This document shows positions 1-8,955 of a DNA stretch of 64,000 nucleotides, one piece after another (the stretch's first letter is position 1; every line of letters begins with the position of its first letter). The stretch comes from Nonomuraea fuscirosea (GTDB lineage Bacteria > Actinomycetota > Actinomycetes > Streptosporangiales > Streptosporangiaceae): the NCBI RefSeq assembly GCF_003001935.1, contig NZ_PVNG01000003.1, forward strand, positions 558,001-622,000. Reading direction: 5' to 3'. The notes beneath the pieces are model-generated. The model was not told where the DNA came from, ran no database searches, and saw only the letters and a program-made list of their open reading frames with translations. Made by a program: the position numbers and the translations under genes.

Positions 1-189
1 CTGCGCCGCCTGGCCGAACGCCCGGGGCAGGTCTTCGAGCGCGACCGGCTGCTGTCGGACGTGTGGGGCTTCTCCGAGGCGGCGGCCACCAGGACCGTCG
101 ACAGCCACGTCCGCGCGCTGCGCCGCAAGCTCGGCTCCGACGTCGTCCGCACGGTGCACGGCGTCGGGTACGCCCTGGTCCGGCGATGA
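1..189 (+). CDS. OmpR-family response regulator, C-terminal fragment
   Basis: Only the last 62 codons are in the window; the receiver domain lies off the left edge. The visible part is the winged-helix DNA-binding domain of an OmpR/PhoB-type response regulator: the segment FERDRLLSDVWG, then TVDSHVRALRRKLG (recognition helix) and the wing VRTVHGVGYALV, which is the usual C-terminus of the family. Its TGA stop overlaps the ATG of the downstream sensor kinase (ATGA), so the two are translationally coupled and very likely form a cognate two-component pair. The regulon cannot be told from the sequence. Confidence 0.93.
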   Translation: MRRLAERPGQVFERDRLLSDVWGFSEAAATRTVDSHVRALRRKLGSDVVRTVHGVGYALVRR

Positions 190-3100
190 ACCCGCTCGAT
201 TTTCTCGGCCGGATCAAGGTCAAGCTCGGCATCGTGATCGTGCTGGCCGTCGGGACCGCGTTCGTGGTGAACGAGCTCGGCATCCAGTCAGGGCTCACCC
301 GCGAGACGCGCATCGCGGTCGCGGTCGTGCTGGCGCTGATCATGGTGCAGGTGCTGGCCATGGGCATGACCAAGCCACTGCGCCAGATGGCCAGCGCCGC
401 CCAGACCATCGCCAAGGGCAGCTACACCCTGCGCGTGAACGCCACCTCCCGCGACGAGGTGGGCGAGCTGGCCAGGGCCTTCAACGCGATGGCGGCCGAC
501 CTCGGCGAGGTCGACCGGCAGCGGCGCGAGCTCGTCGCCAACGTCAGCCACGAGCTGCGCACCCCCATCACCGGGCTGCGCGCCGTGCTGGAGAACGTGG
601 TGGACGGCGTCTCCGCGCCCGACCCCGTCACCATGCGCACCGCGCTCGCCCAGACCGAACGGCTCGGCCGGCTCGTCGCCCAGCTGCTCGACCTGTCGCG
701 GCTGGACTCCGGCACCCGCCTGATCGAGGCCGAGGCCGTCGAGCTGGCGCCGCTGATCGAGCAGGCGGTGCGCGAGGCCTCGCTGGCGCGCGAGGACGTC
801 GTGATCCGCTCGTCCGTACCGGCCGGCCTGGTCGTGCGCGCCGACCCCGACCTGCTCGCCCAGGTGCTGGCGAACCTGCTCGACAACGCGGTACGGCACA
901 GCCCGCCCGCGGGCGAGGTGGTCATCCGGGCCGCGGCGTCGGGCGCCGAGGTGCGGATGGAGGTCGCCGACCAGGGGCCCGGCATTCCGGCGTCGGCCAG
1001 GGCGCGCGTCTTCGAGCGCTTCTCCCGGCTGGACGCGGGGCGGGCGGCCGACTCGGGCGGGGCCGGGCTGGGGCTGGCCATCGTGAAGGAGATCGTCGAG
1101 CTGCACGGGGGATCCATTCGAATCGACGACGGTGCGGGTTGCCGGATGGTCGTCGAGCTACCAGGAAGGACGACGATGGCTGAGGCGCCATCAGAGGGTG
1201 CACGCGACACGGGGGACGTGGAGCGCTCACTGCCCGCCGAGCCGGCGGAGGAGGCCCTACCCGCTCCGGCCGGGCAACCGGTTGACGCGGTGCACGCGTC
1301 CGGGCCGCCGGCGAGTCCGGTCATGGCGGCGGGCGCGTCCTCGGACGGTGTGCCAGCGGAGAAGGCCCCGATGGCGACCGCCACGGCCGGCCCTGCCGCG
1401 GCGGCGGTCGTACGGACCGAGGTGCCCGGTGGTGGCGGGCCGGTCGGGGCCGGTCCGGCAGCGGGGCACGCCTGGCCGATCGCGCCGGGCGGGGGCGGGA
1501 TGCCGCCGGTGGGGATGCCGGTCTATCCGCCGCCGCGTGAGCCGTTCGCCGGTGGGCTGGGCCGGATGGTCGTCGGCGGCGTCCTCGGGCTGCTGGTCGG
1601 GCTGGTCGGCGGCATGTTCGCCGCCGTGCTGGCCAGCGTGGTCGTGGGGGACGGGGCGGCGCTGGTGACGCTCATCGGGTGCACCGCGCTCATGGGAGCA
1701 CTCGGCGCCTCGCTGGGAGCGGGGTCCGGCAGGCGGGCGATGGAGGCGTACCAGGCGGCCACCCGGGCGGGCCCGCACGCCGGCACCCCTGAGGGAAGCC
1801 AGGCCGGGGGGCTGGGCGGGGAGCCGTACCGGGGGCAGATGGGGCCGCCGCCGGCCTACGTGCCGCCGCCGCTCTTCCCCAGGCCCGAGGTGCCCGATCC
1901 GCCGCGCTGGCTGCTGCCCGCCGCCGTGGGCGCCGGCGTGTTCGCCGCGGTGGCGCTGCCGGAGGCGCAGGTCGGGCTGGGCATCGTGCTGGTCGCGATG
2001 GTGGTGGGCGGCGCGGCGCTGCCCGCGCTGCTGCACCGGATGACGCCGTGGACGCTGGCGTTCGGGCTCACCGCGTACTGGCTGATCTCGATGGCGGCGG
2101 TGCGGGACGCCGACTGGCTGGTGGCCATCCTGCTCGTGGCGGGAGCCGGGCTGGGTGCGCTGGCGGTCTCCGGAGCGGGCGCCGGCTGGGTGGGTGTGAT
2201 CAGGGGCGGGATGTCGGTGCTGCTGGCGTTCGGCCCGGTGCCGTGGTTCCTGGCCGGGCCGCTCAGGCGGCTGACGGCGCGGCGGCGGGTCCTGCCCATG
2301 GTGGGCGCGCTGAGCATCACGGCGGTGCTGCTGCTGGTGTTCGGGCTGCTGTTCGCCTCGGCGGACGCGATCTTCGCCTCGTACGTGGAGCGGCTGACCA
2401 CCACCCCCGCCTGGGCGGAGTCGATCCCGGGACGGATCTTCCTGTTCCTGCTGTTCGCGGTGCTGCTGGTCGCCGTGGTCCTGGTCGCGCTGCGGCCGGT
2501 CGTGGACCCGGTGGGGCCGGGGACGAGGTTCCGCGTGAGCCGGAGCATCTGGGCGCTCCCGCTCACGGCGGTGAACATGCTGTTCGCCTCGTTCGTGGCG
2601 GTGCAGATCACGGCGCTGTTCGGCGGCGACACGCTGGTGCTGAGGACGGCGGGCCTGACCTACGCCGAGTACGCCAGGCAGGGGTTCTTCCAGCTCGTGG
2701 TGGTCAGCGTGTTCGTGCTGGGCATCGTGGCGGTGGCCGCGGGGCTGCTCAGGGTCGAGCGGGCCGAGCGCTGGCTGCTGGCCGCGCTGCTCGGCGTGCT
2801 CTGCGGGCTCACCATGGTGGTGCTGGCCTCGGCCCTGCACCGGATGAACCTCTACACCGACGCCTACGGCCTGTCCCGGCTGCGCCTGTCCGTGGAGGCC
2901 ACCGTGTGGTGGCTGGGCGCGCTGTTCGCCCTGGTGCTGCTGGCGGGCGCGGCCCGGCTCACCGGCCGTCGGTCCGGCTGGCTGCCCAGGACGATCGTGC
3001 TGGTCACCGGGCTGGGGCTGGTGGCGTTCTCGATGGTCAACCCCGATCTGCGGGTGGCGGAGTCGCAGGTGCAGGTGCGCGGCGTCACCAAGCTGGACTC

Positions 3101-3329
3101 CGACTACCTCGGCGATCTCGGCGCGGAGGCCGTGCCGGCCCTGGACCGGCTGCCGGAGCCGCAGCGCAGCTGCGTGCTGGCGGACGTGATCGCGGCCAAC
3201 CGGCTGGACCGGCCCGACTCGTGGAACGGCTGGAACCTGGCCCGTTCCAGGGCCCGAGACCTGCTGGCCGAGCGGCCGGTGGTGAAGGGGGTGGGATGTA
3301 CTCCGGCGTACTTGCAGCGCTCTGATTGA
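186..3329 (+). CDS. Sensor histidine kinase fused to a DUF4173-like membrane domain
   Basis: This is a 1047-residue protein. Residues 1-330 form a complete membrane histidine kinase: two N-terminal membrane segments with a very short loop between them, a HAMP linker, the HisKA H-box NVSHELRTPITG (phospho-acceptor His122), then N-box LLDNAVRHSPP, G1 box VADQGPGIP and G2 box GAGLGLAIV (about residue 292 on). After a Pro/Gly/Ala-rich linker the rest is a multi-pass membrane region whose C-terminal half (YAEYARQGFFQLVVV and following) resembles DUF4173/DUF4153 proteins. The reading frame is open throughout. Position 1176 (Met331) carries a good Shine-Dalgarno, so the second half could also be made alone. 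The ATG at 186 overlaps the regulator stop. The fusion is unusual and is discussed in the findings. Confidence 0.88.
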   Translation: MNPLDFLGRIKVKLGIVIVLAVGTAFVVNELGIQSGLTRETRIAVAVVLALIMVQVLAMGMTKPLRQMASAAQTIAKGSYTLRVNATSRDEVGELARAFNAMAADLGEVDRQRRELVANVSHELRTPITGLRAVLENVVDGVSAPDPVTMRTALAQTERLGRLVAQLLDLSRLDSGTRLIEAEAVELAPLIEQAVREASLAREDVVIRSSVPAGLVVRADPDLLAQVLANLLDNAVRHSPPAGEVVIRAAASGAEVRMEVADQGPGIPASARARVFERFSRLDAGRAADSGGAGLGLAIVKEIVELHGGSIRIDDGAGCRMVVELPGRTTMAEAPSEGARDTGDVERSLPAEPAEEALPAPAGQPVDAVHASGPPASPVMAAGASSDGVPAEKAPMATATAGPAAAAVVRTEVPGGGGPVGAGPAAGHAWPIAPGGGGMPPVGMPVYPPPREPFAGGLGRMVVGGVLGLLVGLVGGMFAAVLASVVVGDGAALVTLIGCTALMGALGASLGAGSGRRAMEAYQAATRAGPHAGTPEGSQAGGLGGEPYRGQMGPPPAYVPPPLFPRPEVPDPPRWLLPAAVGAGVFAAVALPEAQVGLGIVLVAMVVGGAALPALLHRMTPWTLAFGLTAYWLISMAAVRDADWLVAILLVAGAGLGALAVSGAGAGWVGVIRGGMSVLLAFGPVPWFLAGPLRRLTARRRVLPMVGALSITAVLLLVFGLLFASADAIFASYVERLTTTPAWAESIPGRIFLFLLFAVLLVAVVLVALRPVVDPVGPGTRFRVSRSIWALPLTAVNMLFASFVAVQITALFGGDTLVLRTAGLTYAEYARQGFFQLVVVSVFVLGIVAVAAGLLRVERAERWLLAALLGVLCGLTMVVLASALHRMNLYTDAYGLSRLRLSVEATVWWLGALFALVLLAGAARLTGRRSGWLPRTIVLVTGLGLVAFSMVNPDLRVAESQVQVRGVTKLDSDYLGDLGAEAVPALDRLPEPQRSCVLADVIAANRLDRPDSWNGWNLARSRARDLLAERPVVKGVGCTPAYLQRSD
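1163..1178 (+). promoter_or_regulatory. Internal Shine-Dalgarno and ATG within the kinase fusion
   Basis: AGGAAGG at 1163-1169 lies six bases before an in-frame ATG (1176). This sits exactly where a normal histidine kinase would end and the DUF4173-like part begin. It looks like the original start of a separate downstream gene and may still allow internal initiation. Confidence 0.5.
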
Positions 3330-3337
3330 ATCTTGGT

Positions 3338-4906
3338 GTGAGCTTCGACGTAGTCATCAGCGGCGGGCGGGTGCTCGACGGCACGGGCGCCCCGCCGTAC
3401 CGGGCGGACGTGGCGATCGCGGGCGATCGGGTCGCGGCGGTCGGCAGGCTCGACGGCGCGACGGCGGGCACCGTGATCGACGCGACCGGGCGGTTCGTCG
3501 CGCCCGGGTTCGTCGACTGCCACGCCCACGGTGACGCGGTCGTGTTCGACCCCGGCGTGCAGCTGGCGGCGTTGCGGCAGGGGGTGACGACGTTCGTGCT
3601 GGGGCAGGACGGGCTGTCGTTCGCACCGGGATCCGCCGCCACCGTCGCCTACGCCTCCCGCTACTTCGCCGCCGTCAACGGCGAGCTTCAGCGCGACGGC
3701 GGACGCGACGGCGAGCCGGGGTCCGCCTTCGGGCCGGGGCCGTTGAGCGTGGCCGAGCTGCTCGGCGCCTACGACCGCGCCGTGGCGCTCAACACCGCCT
3801 ACCTGCTGCCCCACGGCACCATCCGCTACGACGTCATGGGCCCGTCGGCCGAGCCCGCCTCGCCCGGCGACCTGGCCGCGATGCTGCGGCACGTCGAGCG
3901 GGGGCTGTCGGAGGGCGCGGCGGGGCTGTCGAGCGGGCTCGAATACCTGCCCGGCGGCTACGCCTCCGCCGAGGAGCTGGCCGCCCTGTGCGCCCCGCTC
4001 GGCGGGCTCCCGTACGTCACCCACATGCGCGCCTACGGCGAGCGCGCCGGGGTCGGCATGGCCGAGGTCGTGGACATCGCCGGGCGCTCCGGTGCCGCCG
4101 TGCACGTCTCGCACCTGCACGGGCCCGCCGACGTGCTGCTGCCGCTGGTCGACGAGGCGCTCGGCAAGGGCGTCGACCTCACCTTCGACACCTACCCCTA
4201 CCTGCGCGGCAACACGATCCTGGCGATGATCGTGCTGCCGCCGGCCGTGCCGGGGGCCGAGCCCGCCCGGGCCCTGGAGATGATCGGCTCCGGCGCGCTC
4301 GACGACTGGTGGCCGACGCTGGCCACGACCTGGCCCCGGCTGACCGTCTCCCACGCGCCCGGCCTGGAGTGGGCCGAGGGGCTGACCATCGTCGCGGCGG
4401 CCGGGCGGGCGGGGGTGGAGCCGGCCGAGTTCTGCCGCCGTCTCCTGACGGAGACGAACCTGGAGGCCGGCGTGGTCTCCGCCCGGCCCGACGAGGGCCC
4501 GCTGGGCGAGGAGTCCGTACGCCGGGTGTTGCGGCATCCGTCCCACACCGGCGGCTCCGACGCCATCTACGTGGGCGGGCACCCGCATCCGCGCGGGTTC
4601 GGGGCGTTCGCCAGGTTCCTCGGCCGGCACGTCAGGGAGCTGGGCGACTGGACCTGGGAGCAGGCCGCGACGCACCTTGCGTCCCATCCGGCCCGGCGCT
4701 TCGGGCTGACCGACCGGGGGCTGCTGCGCCGCGGGTTCGCCGCCGACGTGGTGGTGTTCGACCCGGCCGTGGTGGGCGACCTGGCCACGTACCAGGAGCC
4801 GCGCAGGCTGGCGGAAGGCGTGGACGACGTGCTCGTCTCCGGGGTGCGCGTGCTGGCCGGCGGCGAGCTCACCGGGGCCACCCCCGGGCGGGCGCTCCGG
4901 CCCTGA
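3338..4906 (+). CDS. N-acyl-D-amino-acid deacylase (D-aminoacylase, amidohydrolase superfamily)
   Basis: A 522-residue cytosolic metal-dependent hydrolase expected to release D-amino acids from N-acyl-D-amino acids. It opens with the amidohydrolase N-terminal strand (DVVISGGRVLDGTGAP), then the first metal-ligand motif VDCHAHGD (His62, His64). Later come THMRAYGE and HVSHLHGP, both typical of D-aminoacylases, and a C-terminal GFAADVVVFDP segment closing the small beta domain. Length fits the family (about 480-540). GTG 3338 is chosen because homology begins there; a TTG at 3326 in the same frame is possible. It starts within 10 bp of the kinase fusion stop, yet functionally it heads a D-amino-acid operon with the next three genes. 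Confidence 0.85.
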   Translation: MSFDVVISGGRVLDGTGAPPYRADVAIAGDRVAAVGRLDGATAGTVIDATGRFVAPGFVDCHAHGDAVVFDPGVQLAALRQGVTTFVLGQDGLSFAPGSAATVAYASRYFAAVNGELQRDGGRDGEPGSAFGPGPLSVAELLGAYDRAVALNTAYLLPHGTIRYDVMGPSAEPASPGDLAAMLRHVERGLSEGAAGLSSGLEYLPGGYASAEELAALCAPLGGLPYVTHMRAYGERAGVGMAEVVDIAGRSGAAVHVSHLHGPADVLLPLVDEALGKGVDLTFDTYPYLRGNTILAMIVLPPAVPGAEPARALEMIGSGALDDWWPTLATTWPRLTVSHAPGLEWAEGLTIVAAAGRAGVEPAEFCRRLLTETNLEAGVVSARPDEGPLGEESVRRVLRHPSHTGGSDAIYVGGHPHPRGFGAFARFLGRHVRELGDWTWEQAATHLASHPARRFGLTDRGLLRRGFAADVVVFDPAVVGDLATYQEPRRLAEGVDDVLVSGVRVLAGGELTGATPGRALRP

Positions 4907-4953
4907 ACGCCGGAACGGTTGGGATAGGGTCGGACGCGGACGAAGGGGGTGTT

Positions 4954-6030
4954 GTGCCGGCGAACCTCGGCCAGTCGGTCTTCGACGGCGGGCTCGAATT
5001 TCCCGCGATGCTGGTGCACAGGGGCGCGCTGGCGCACAACGTGACCACGATGGCGGCGTTCGTCCGCGACCACGGCATGGAGCTGGCGCCCCACGCCAAG
5101 ACGCACATGTCGCCCGAGATCGCCGCGATGCAACTCGCCGCCGGAGCCTGGGGGCTCACCGTGGCGACGCCCCGGCAGGCCGAGACGGTCAGGGGGTTCG
5201 GGGTCCGGCGGATCATGGTGGCCAACCAGGTGGTCGATCCCGCGGGGCTCACCTGGGCCGCCCACGAGCTGGAGCGCGATCCCTCGTTCGAGTTCCTGAG
5301 CTTCGCCGACTCCACGGCCGGGGTCGACATCCTGGCCGGCCACGCCGGGCCGCGGCCGTTCCGGGTGCTGGTCGAGCTGGGCCACGAGGGCGGCAGGGCC
5401 GGCTGCAGGTCGGTCAAGGAGCTGCTGGAGCTGGCCTCGTACGTGCAGGTGACCCCCGGCGTGGAGCTGGCCGGGGTGGCCGGATACGAGGGCGGGCTCA
5501 AGAGCGCCGACGAGGTCCGCGACTATCTCGGCTCGCTCCAGGAGGCCGTCGAACACCTCCGCGTCCGCAATCCCATCCTCAGCGTGGGCGGCAGCCAGTG
5601 GTTCGACGTGATCGGCCGCGAGCTCGTCGCCACCCAGGCCAGGATCCTGCTGCGCAGCGGCGCCTACGTCACCCACGACGACGGCTTCTACCGGGAGCGC
5701 ACCCCGTTCAACCGGATGGAGGGCGAGCTGCGCCCGGCGCTGGAGGTGTGGGCGCACGTGCTGTCCACGCCCGAGCCGGGGCTGGCCATCGTGGGCATGG
5801 GCAAGCGGGACGCGCCCTACGACGAGGGCCTGCCGATCCCGCGCCGCGGCGGCGTCACGATCGTGAAGATGCAGGACCAGCACACCGTGGTCCGCGCCAC
5901 CGGGCTCAAGCCCGGTGACCTGCTGGCCTTCGGCATCTCCCATCCGTGCACGGCCTTCGACAAGTGGCGGCTGCTGCCGCTGGTGGACCAGGACTACCGT
6001 GTCGTAGGCACGATAAGCACCAACTTCTAG
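4954..6030 (+). CDS. D-serine dehydratase-like (DSD1 family) fold-type III PLP enzyme
   Basis: A 358-residue PLP enzyme of the alanine-racemase N-domain/D-serine dehydratase-like family. HAKTH near the N-terminus supplies the PLP lysine (Lys49), and SHPC near the C-terminus (His330, Cys332) matches the zinc-ligand pair of eukaryotic-type D-serine dehydratase and D-threonine aldolase. Expected chemistry is dehydration/deamination of a D-hydroxy-amino acid or D-threonine-type cleavage; the exact substrate cannot be read. The GTG start at 4954 has AGGGGGT just upstream. It lies between a D-aminoacylase and RidA, so it probably consumes the D-amino acid freed upstream and makes a reactive enamine that RidA resolves. 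Confidence 0.85.
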   Translation: MPANLGQSVFDGGLEFPAMLVHRGALAHNVTTMAAFVRDHGMELAPHAKTHMSPEIAAMQLAAGAWGLTVATPRQAETVRGFGVRRIMVANQVVDPAGLTWAAHELERDPSFEFLSFADSTAGVDILAGHAGPRPFRVLVELGHEGGRAGCRSVKELLELASYVQVTPGVELAGVAGYEGGLKSADEVRDYLGSLQEAVEHLRVRNPILSVGGSQWFDVIGRELVATQARILLRSGAYVTHDDGFYRERTPFNRMEGELRPALEVWAHVLSTPEPGLAIVGMGKRDAPYDEGLPIPRRGGVTIVKMQDQHTVVRATGLKPGDLLAFGISHPCTAFDKWRLLPLVDQDYRVVGTISTNF

Positions 6031-6039
6031 GGAGATTTC

Positions 6040-6420
6040 GTGAAAAAGGAGCTCAGGACCACCGAAGGCGCCGCCCCGGTCGGCGCCTACTCGCAGGGAC
6101 TCGTGGTGGGCGACTTCGTCTACACCTCCGGCATGGGGCCGCTCGACCCCAAGACCGGCGAGGTCGTCGGCACCGACGTCGCCACCCAGACGCACCAGGT
6201 CATGCGCAACCTCGGCGCCATCCTCGCCGCGCACGGCCTCGGCTTCGACGACGTCGTCAAGTCCACCGTGCACCTGCAGCACCTCAAGCGCGACTTCGCC
6301 GCCTACAACGAGGTCTACAAGTCGTACTTCAACCAGCCCTACCCGGTCCGCACGACCGTCGGGTCCGAGCTGATGGACATCCTCGTGGAGATCGACTTCG
6401 TCGCGCACAAGAGCGCTTAA
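6040..6420 (+). CDS. RidA family reactive-intermediate deaminase
   Basis: A 126-residue RidA/YjgF/YER057c protein. These trimeric enzymes hydrolyse enamine/imine intermediates such as 2-aminoacrylate released by PLP dehydratases. The catalytic arginine motif is visible (PYPVRTTVGSELM), as is the C-terminal VEIDFVA strand, and the length is standard. The GTG start follows GGGAG by six bases. It begins 9 bp after the PLP dehydratase stop, which is a direct functional match: it detoxifies the product of its neighbour. Confidence 0.92.
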   Translation: MKKELRTTEGAAPVGAYSQGLVVGDFVYTSGMGPLDPKTGEVVGTDVATQTHQVMRNLGAILAAHGLGFDDVVKSTVHLQHLKRDFAAYNEVYKSYFNQPYPVRTTVGSELMDILVEIDFVAHKSA

Positions 6421-6429
6421 GGTCGTGGT

Positions 6430-7626
6430 GTGGACAGTTCGGTGTACGTCTTCGTCGAGGACCTGCGCGGCGAGGGCGTCGAGCGGGTGCTCGACAGGAT
6501 CAGCGGGTACGGCGTCCGCGGCGTCACCGTCGGCGCCGTGCACCACGCCTCCCGCGACGTCACCCCGCACGGGCTGTCCAGGCTGACCCTGCGCCACGAC
6601 GGGGCCCACTTTGTCCCGCCGCCCGAGCTGTTCGACGGGCTGAGGCTGACCCCCGTGCCCGGCCACCTCGACGCGCTCGACGGGCTGCGTGAGGCGTGCG
6701 CGAAACGGTCCATGAAGCTGCACGGGTGGACGGTCTTCCTGCGCAACGCCACGCTCGGCGAGCGCCACCCCGACGTGACCGTACGCGACTGCTTCGGCGA
6801 CCGCGGCTCGCTCACCGACCTGTGCCCCGCCCACCCCGACGTGCGCGAATACGCCGTCGCGCTGGCCAGGGCGGTGGCCAGGCTCGGCGTCGACAGCGTG
6901 GTGGCCGAGTCGCTGCACTTCAGGCCGCTCAAGCCGCAGCGCTCGTTCGTGCCCCTGGGGCCGATGGACGCCTACCTGTTCGGGCTCTGCTTCTGCGACT
7001 ACTGCATGCGCCGGGCCACCGACCTGGGCGTCAACGCCGAAGTGGCCCGCGACGAGTGCGCCAGGATCGTCGGCGGCGTCTTCGACGGCGACCCGCCCGC
7101 CCAGGGCGAGGTGACCAGGGCGGCGCTGACCGCGTACGCGGGGCCCGACGTCGTCGCCTACGCCCGCGCGCGCTCCGAGACCGTCACCACGCTGGTGTCC
7201 GAGGTTTCCTCCGCGGTGGCCGGCGAGGGCTCGAAACTGGTCTTCATCGACTCGACCGGCGCGGTCAAGGGCTACACCGACGGGCTGCCGACGCCGGGTC
7301 TGGCCGCCCATGACGCCTGGCAGCTCGGGGTCGACCTGGTGGCGCTCGGCGACCTGGTGCCCGCGTTCGGGGTGCTGGCGTACGCGCGTGACGCGGCGCG
7401 GGTGGCCGACGACGTCGGCGCCTACCTGCGCTCGGTGGGCAAGGACCGGGAGGTGCGGGCGGTGCTGCGGCCGGGCTACCCCGACAGCGACTCCGCCGAC
7501 CGGCTGGTGGCCAAGGCCCGTGGGGCCAAGGCGGCGGGGGCGCTGGCGGTCGACTTCTACGCGTACGGGCTGGCGCCGCACCCGGTGCTCGACCGCATCC
7601 CGGCCGCGCTGTCGGAGTCGCTCTGA
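6430..7626 (+). CDS. Uncharacterised TIM-barrel-like protein of the D-amino-acid operon
   Basis: A 398-residue protein that I cannot assign to a named family. It reads like a (beta/alpha)8 hydrolase: repeated strand-turn elements (GVRGVTVGAVHHA, KLHGWTVFLRN, GVDSVVAESLHF, KLVFIDSTG), plus a cysteine-rich motif LCFCDYCMRRATD of the kind seen in putative glycoside-hydrolase-like proteins. There is no signal peptide, so it is probably cytosolic. The GTG start lies 9 bp after ridA and the gene ends the operon. Context suggests a role in using D-amino-acid conjugates, perhaps a sugar or muropeptide derivative, but this is inference only. Confidence 0.7.
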   Translation: MDSSVYVFVEDLRGEGVERVLDRISGYGVRGVTVGAVHHASRDVTPHGLSRLTLRHDGAHFVPPPELFDGLRLTPVPGHLDALDGLREACAKRSMKLHGWTVFLRNATLGERHPDVTVRDCFGDRGSLTDLCPAHPDVREYAVALARAVARLGVDSVVAESLHFRPLKPQRSFVPLGPMDAYLFGLCFCDYCMRRATDLGVNAEVARDECARIVGGVFDGDPPAQGEVTRAALTAYAGPDVVAYARARSETVTTLVSEVSSAVAGEGSKLVFIDSTGAVKGYTDGLPTPGLAAHDAWQLGVDLVALGDLVPAFGVLAYARDAARVADDVGAYLRSVGKDREVRAVLRPGYPDSDSADRLVAKARGAKAAGALAVDFYAYGLAPHPVLDRIPAALSESL

Positions 7627-7684
7627 CCGGACGCCGTTCTCCGCGTGACCTGTGCGACCCCTCCTCCGGACCGGTCGGCCGTGG

Positions 7685-8242
7685 TCAGCGGGTGCGGACG
7701 CCGTCCAGGACCGCCGAGACGGCCTCGGTGGCGAAGTCGTCGCCCACGTCCAGGTCCCTGAGGACCGCCCGCATCCACACGGCCCCCGCCAGCAGATCCA
7801 CGATCAGCATGGGGTCGGCGGACTCCTTCAGCTCACCCCTGACGGCCGCCCGTTCGAAGATCTCCCGTTCCCTGGCGAACCTGTCGGCGAAGAAGCGGTG
7901 CCCGTCCAGCTCAGGATGGCGGACGGCGGCGGCCAGCGCGGCCACCGCGATGTCGGCGGCGGGCCGCTGGGTCAGCAGCCGCCTGACGCCCTCCACCAGC
8001 GCGACCAGGTCGCCGCGCAGGCTGCCGGTGTCGGGCGCCGCGAAGCCCAGCACGTCGGACTCCACCAGGGCGGCGCCGAGCAGCGCGGCCTTCGACGGCC
8101 ACCAGCGGTAGATCGTGGTCTTGTTGACGCCGGAGCGCTCGGCGACCCCCTCCACGGTCAGGCCGTCGTAGCCCTTCTCGGCCACCAGCCGCACCGTCGC
8201 GTCGAAGATCTCCTGCTGCTTCCTGGGCGCCATGCGGTTCAT
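7685..8242 (-). CDS. TetR family transcriptional regulator
   Basis: A 185-residue repressor. The N-terminal HTH is clear (IFDATVRLVAEKGYDGLTVE, then GVNKTTIYRWWPSKAALL), followed by a ligand-binding region with a TetR_C-like end. Its ATG overlaps the stop of the LysE exporter (ATGA), so both are made from one transcript reading leftward. A co-transcribed TetR behind an exporter suggests autoregulation and control of the exporter by its substrate. No clear palindrome was recognised in the 100-bp region upstream of the exporter. Confidence 0.92.
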   Translation of the reverse strand: MNRMAPRKQQEIFDATVRLVAEKGYDGLTVEGVAERSGVNKTTIYRWWPSKAALLGAALVESDVLGFAAPDTGSLRGDLVALVEGVRRLLTQRPAADIAVAALAAAVRHPELDGHRFFADRFAREREIFERAAVRGELKESADPMLIVDLLAGAVWMRAVLRDLDVGDDFATEAVSAVLDGVRTR

Positions 8243-8853
8243 TTTCTCCCGGCGAAGGCGGTGGCCACGCCCAGGGCCAGGTAGACGACGCCGCTGACGT
8301 ACCGGAGCGTTCTGGCCGCACGGTCGAGGCGGCGGCCGAGCGCGCCGGCGGCGACGGCGTACACGAGGTCGGAGATGAGCCCGAGGAGCAGCAGCGTGAG
8401 GCCGAACACGGCCATCTGCAGCGCGGGGGAGCCCGCGCCGGGGTCCACGAAATGGGGCAGGAACGCCAGGAAGAACAGCGCCACCTTGGGGTTGAGCACG
8501 TTGACCAGCATGCCTTCGAGGAACACCTTGCGCAGCGGCTGCGGCTCGGGCCGCCCGGCGTGCGCGTCCTTGCCGGTGAACGCCCGGACGCCCAGGTAGA
8601 CGAGGTACGCGACGCCGGCCCACTTGATGACCGCGAAGAGCGTGGCGGATCGGGAGATCACGTACGACAGGCCCGCGGCGGCGGCCGCGATGTGCACGAG
8701 CGTGCCCGCCTCCACGCCGAACGCGCTGGCCAGGCCCGCCGCCCGGCCCTGGGCGAGCCCTCTGGCGGTGATGTAGAGGTGGTTGGGGCCGGGGATGAGC
8801 ACCAGGGCGAGGGAGGCCGTCACGAAGAGGGCGAAAGTCGCGGGAGGTATCAC
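8239..8853 (-). CDS. LysE family amino-acid/metabolite exporter
   Basis: A 204-residue inner-membrane protein with about six hydrophobic segments. It carries the LysE/RhtB signature near the N-terminus (LALVLIPGPNHLYI) and the conserved GMLVNVLNPKVALFFLAFLP in the middle. Members export amino acids, homoserine lactones or related small solutes by proton exchange. It is first in a two-gene leftward unit with the TetR gene and is divergent from the LAL regulator at 8956, sharing a 102-bp promoter region. Confidence 0.92.
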   Translation of the reverse strand: MIPPATFALFVTASLALVLIPGPNHLYITARGLAQGRAAGLASAFGVEAGTLVHIAAAAAGLSYVISRSATLFAVIKWAGVAYLVYLGVRAFTGKDAHAGRPEPQPLRKVFLEGMLVNVLNPKVALFFLAFLPHFVDPGAGSPALQMAVFGLTLLLLGLISDLVYAVAAGALGRRLDRAARTLRYVSGVVYLALGVATAFAGRK

Positions 8854-8955
8854 GAACCGCAGCGTAGGACGGTGTTGGTCCCCCGGTCAGGGCCAATCCC
8901 GGCCCGGCTGACTGGACCAATCGGCTGTCGGTGCGGCATGGCATAGTTTCAAGGC

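Noticed and set aside
4567..7581. Very long minus-strand open frame (about 1000 codons) opposite the D-amino-acid operon
   Set aside because: It mirrors four well-supported plus-strand genes, its translation is low complexity (His/Gly/Arg/Val rich) and matches no family; a shadow of high-GC codon use.
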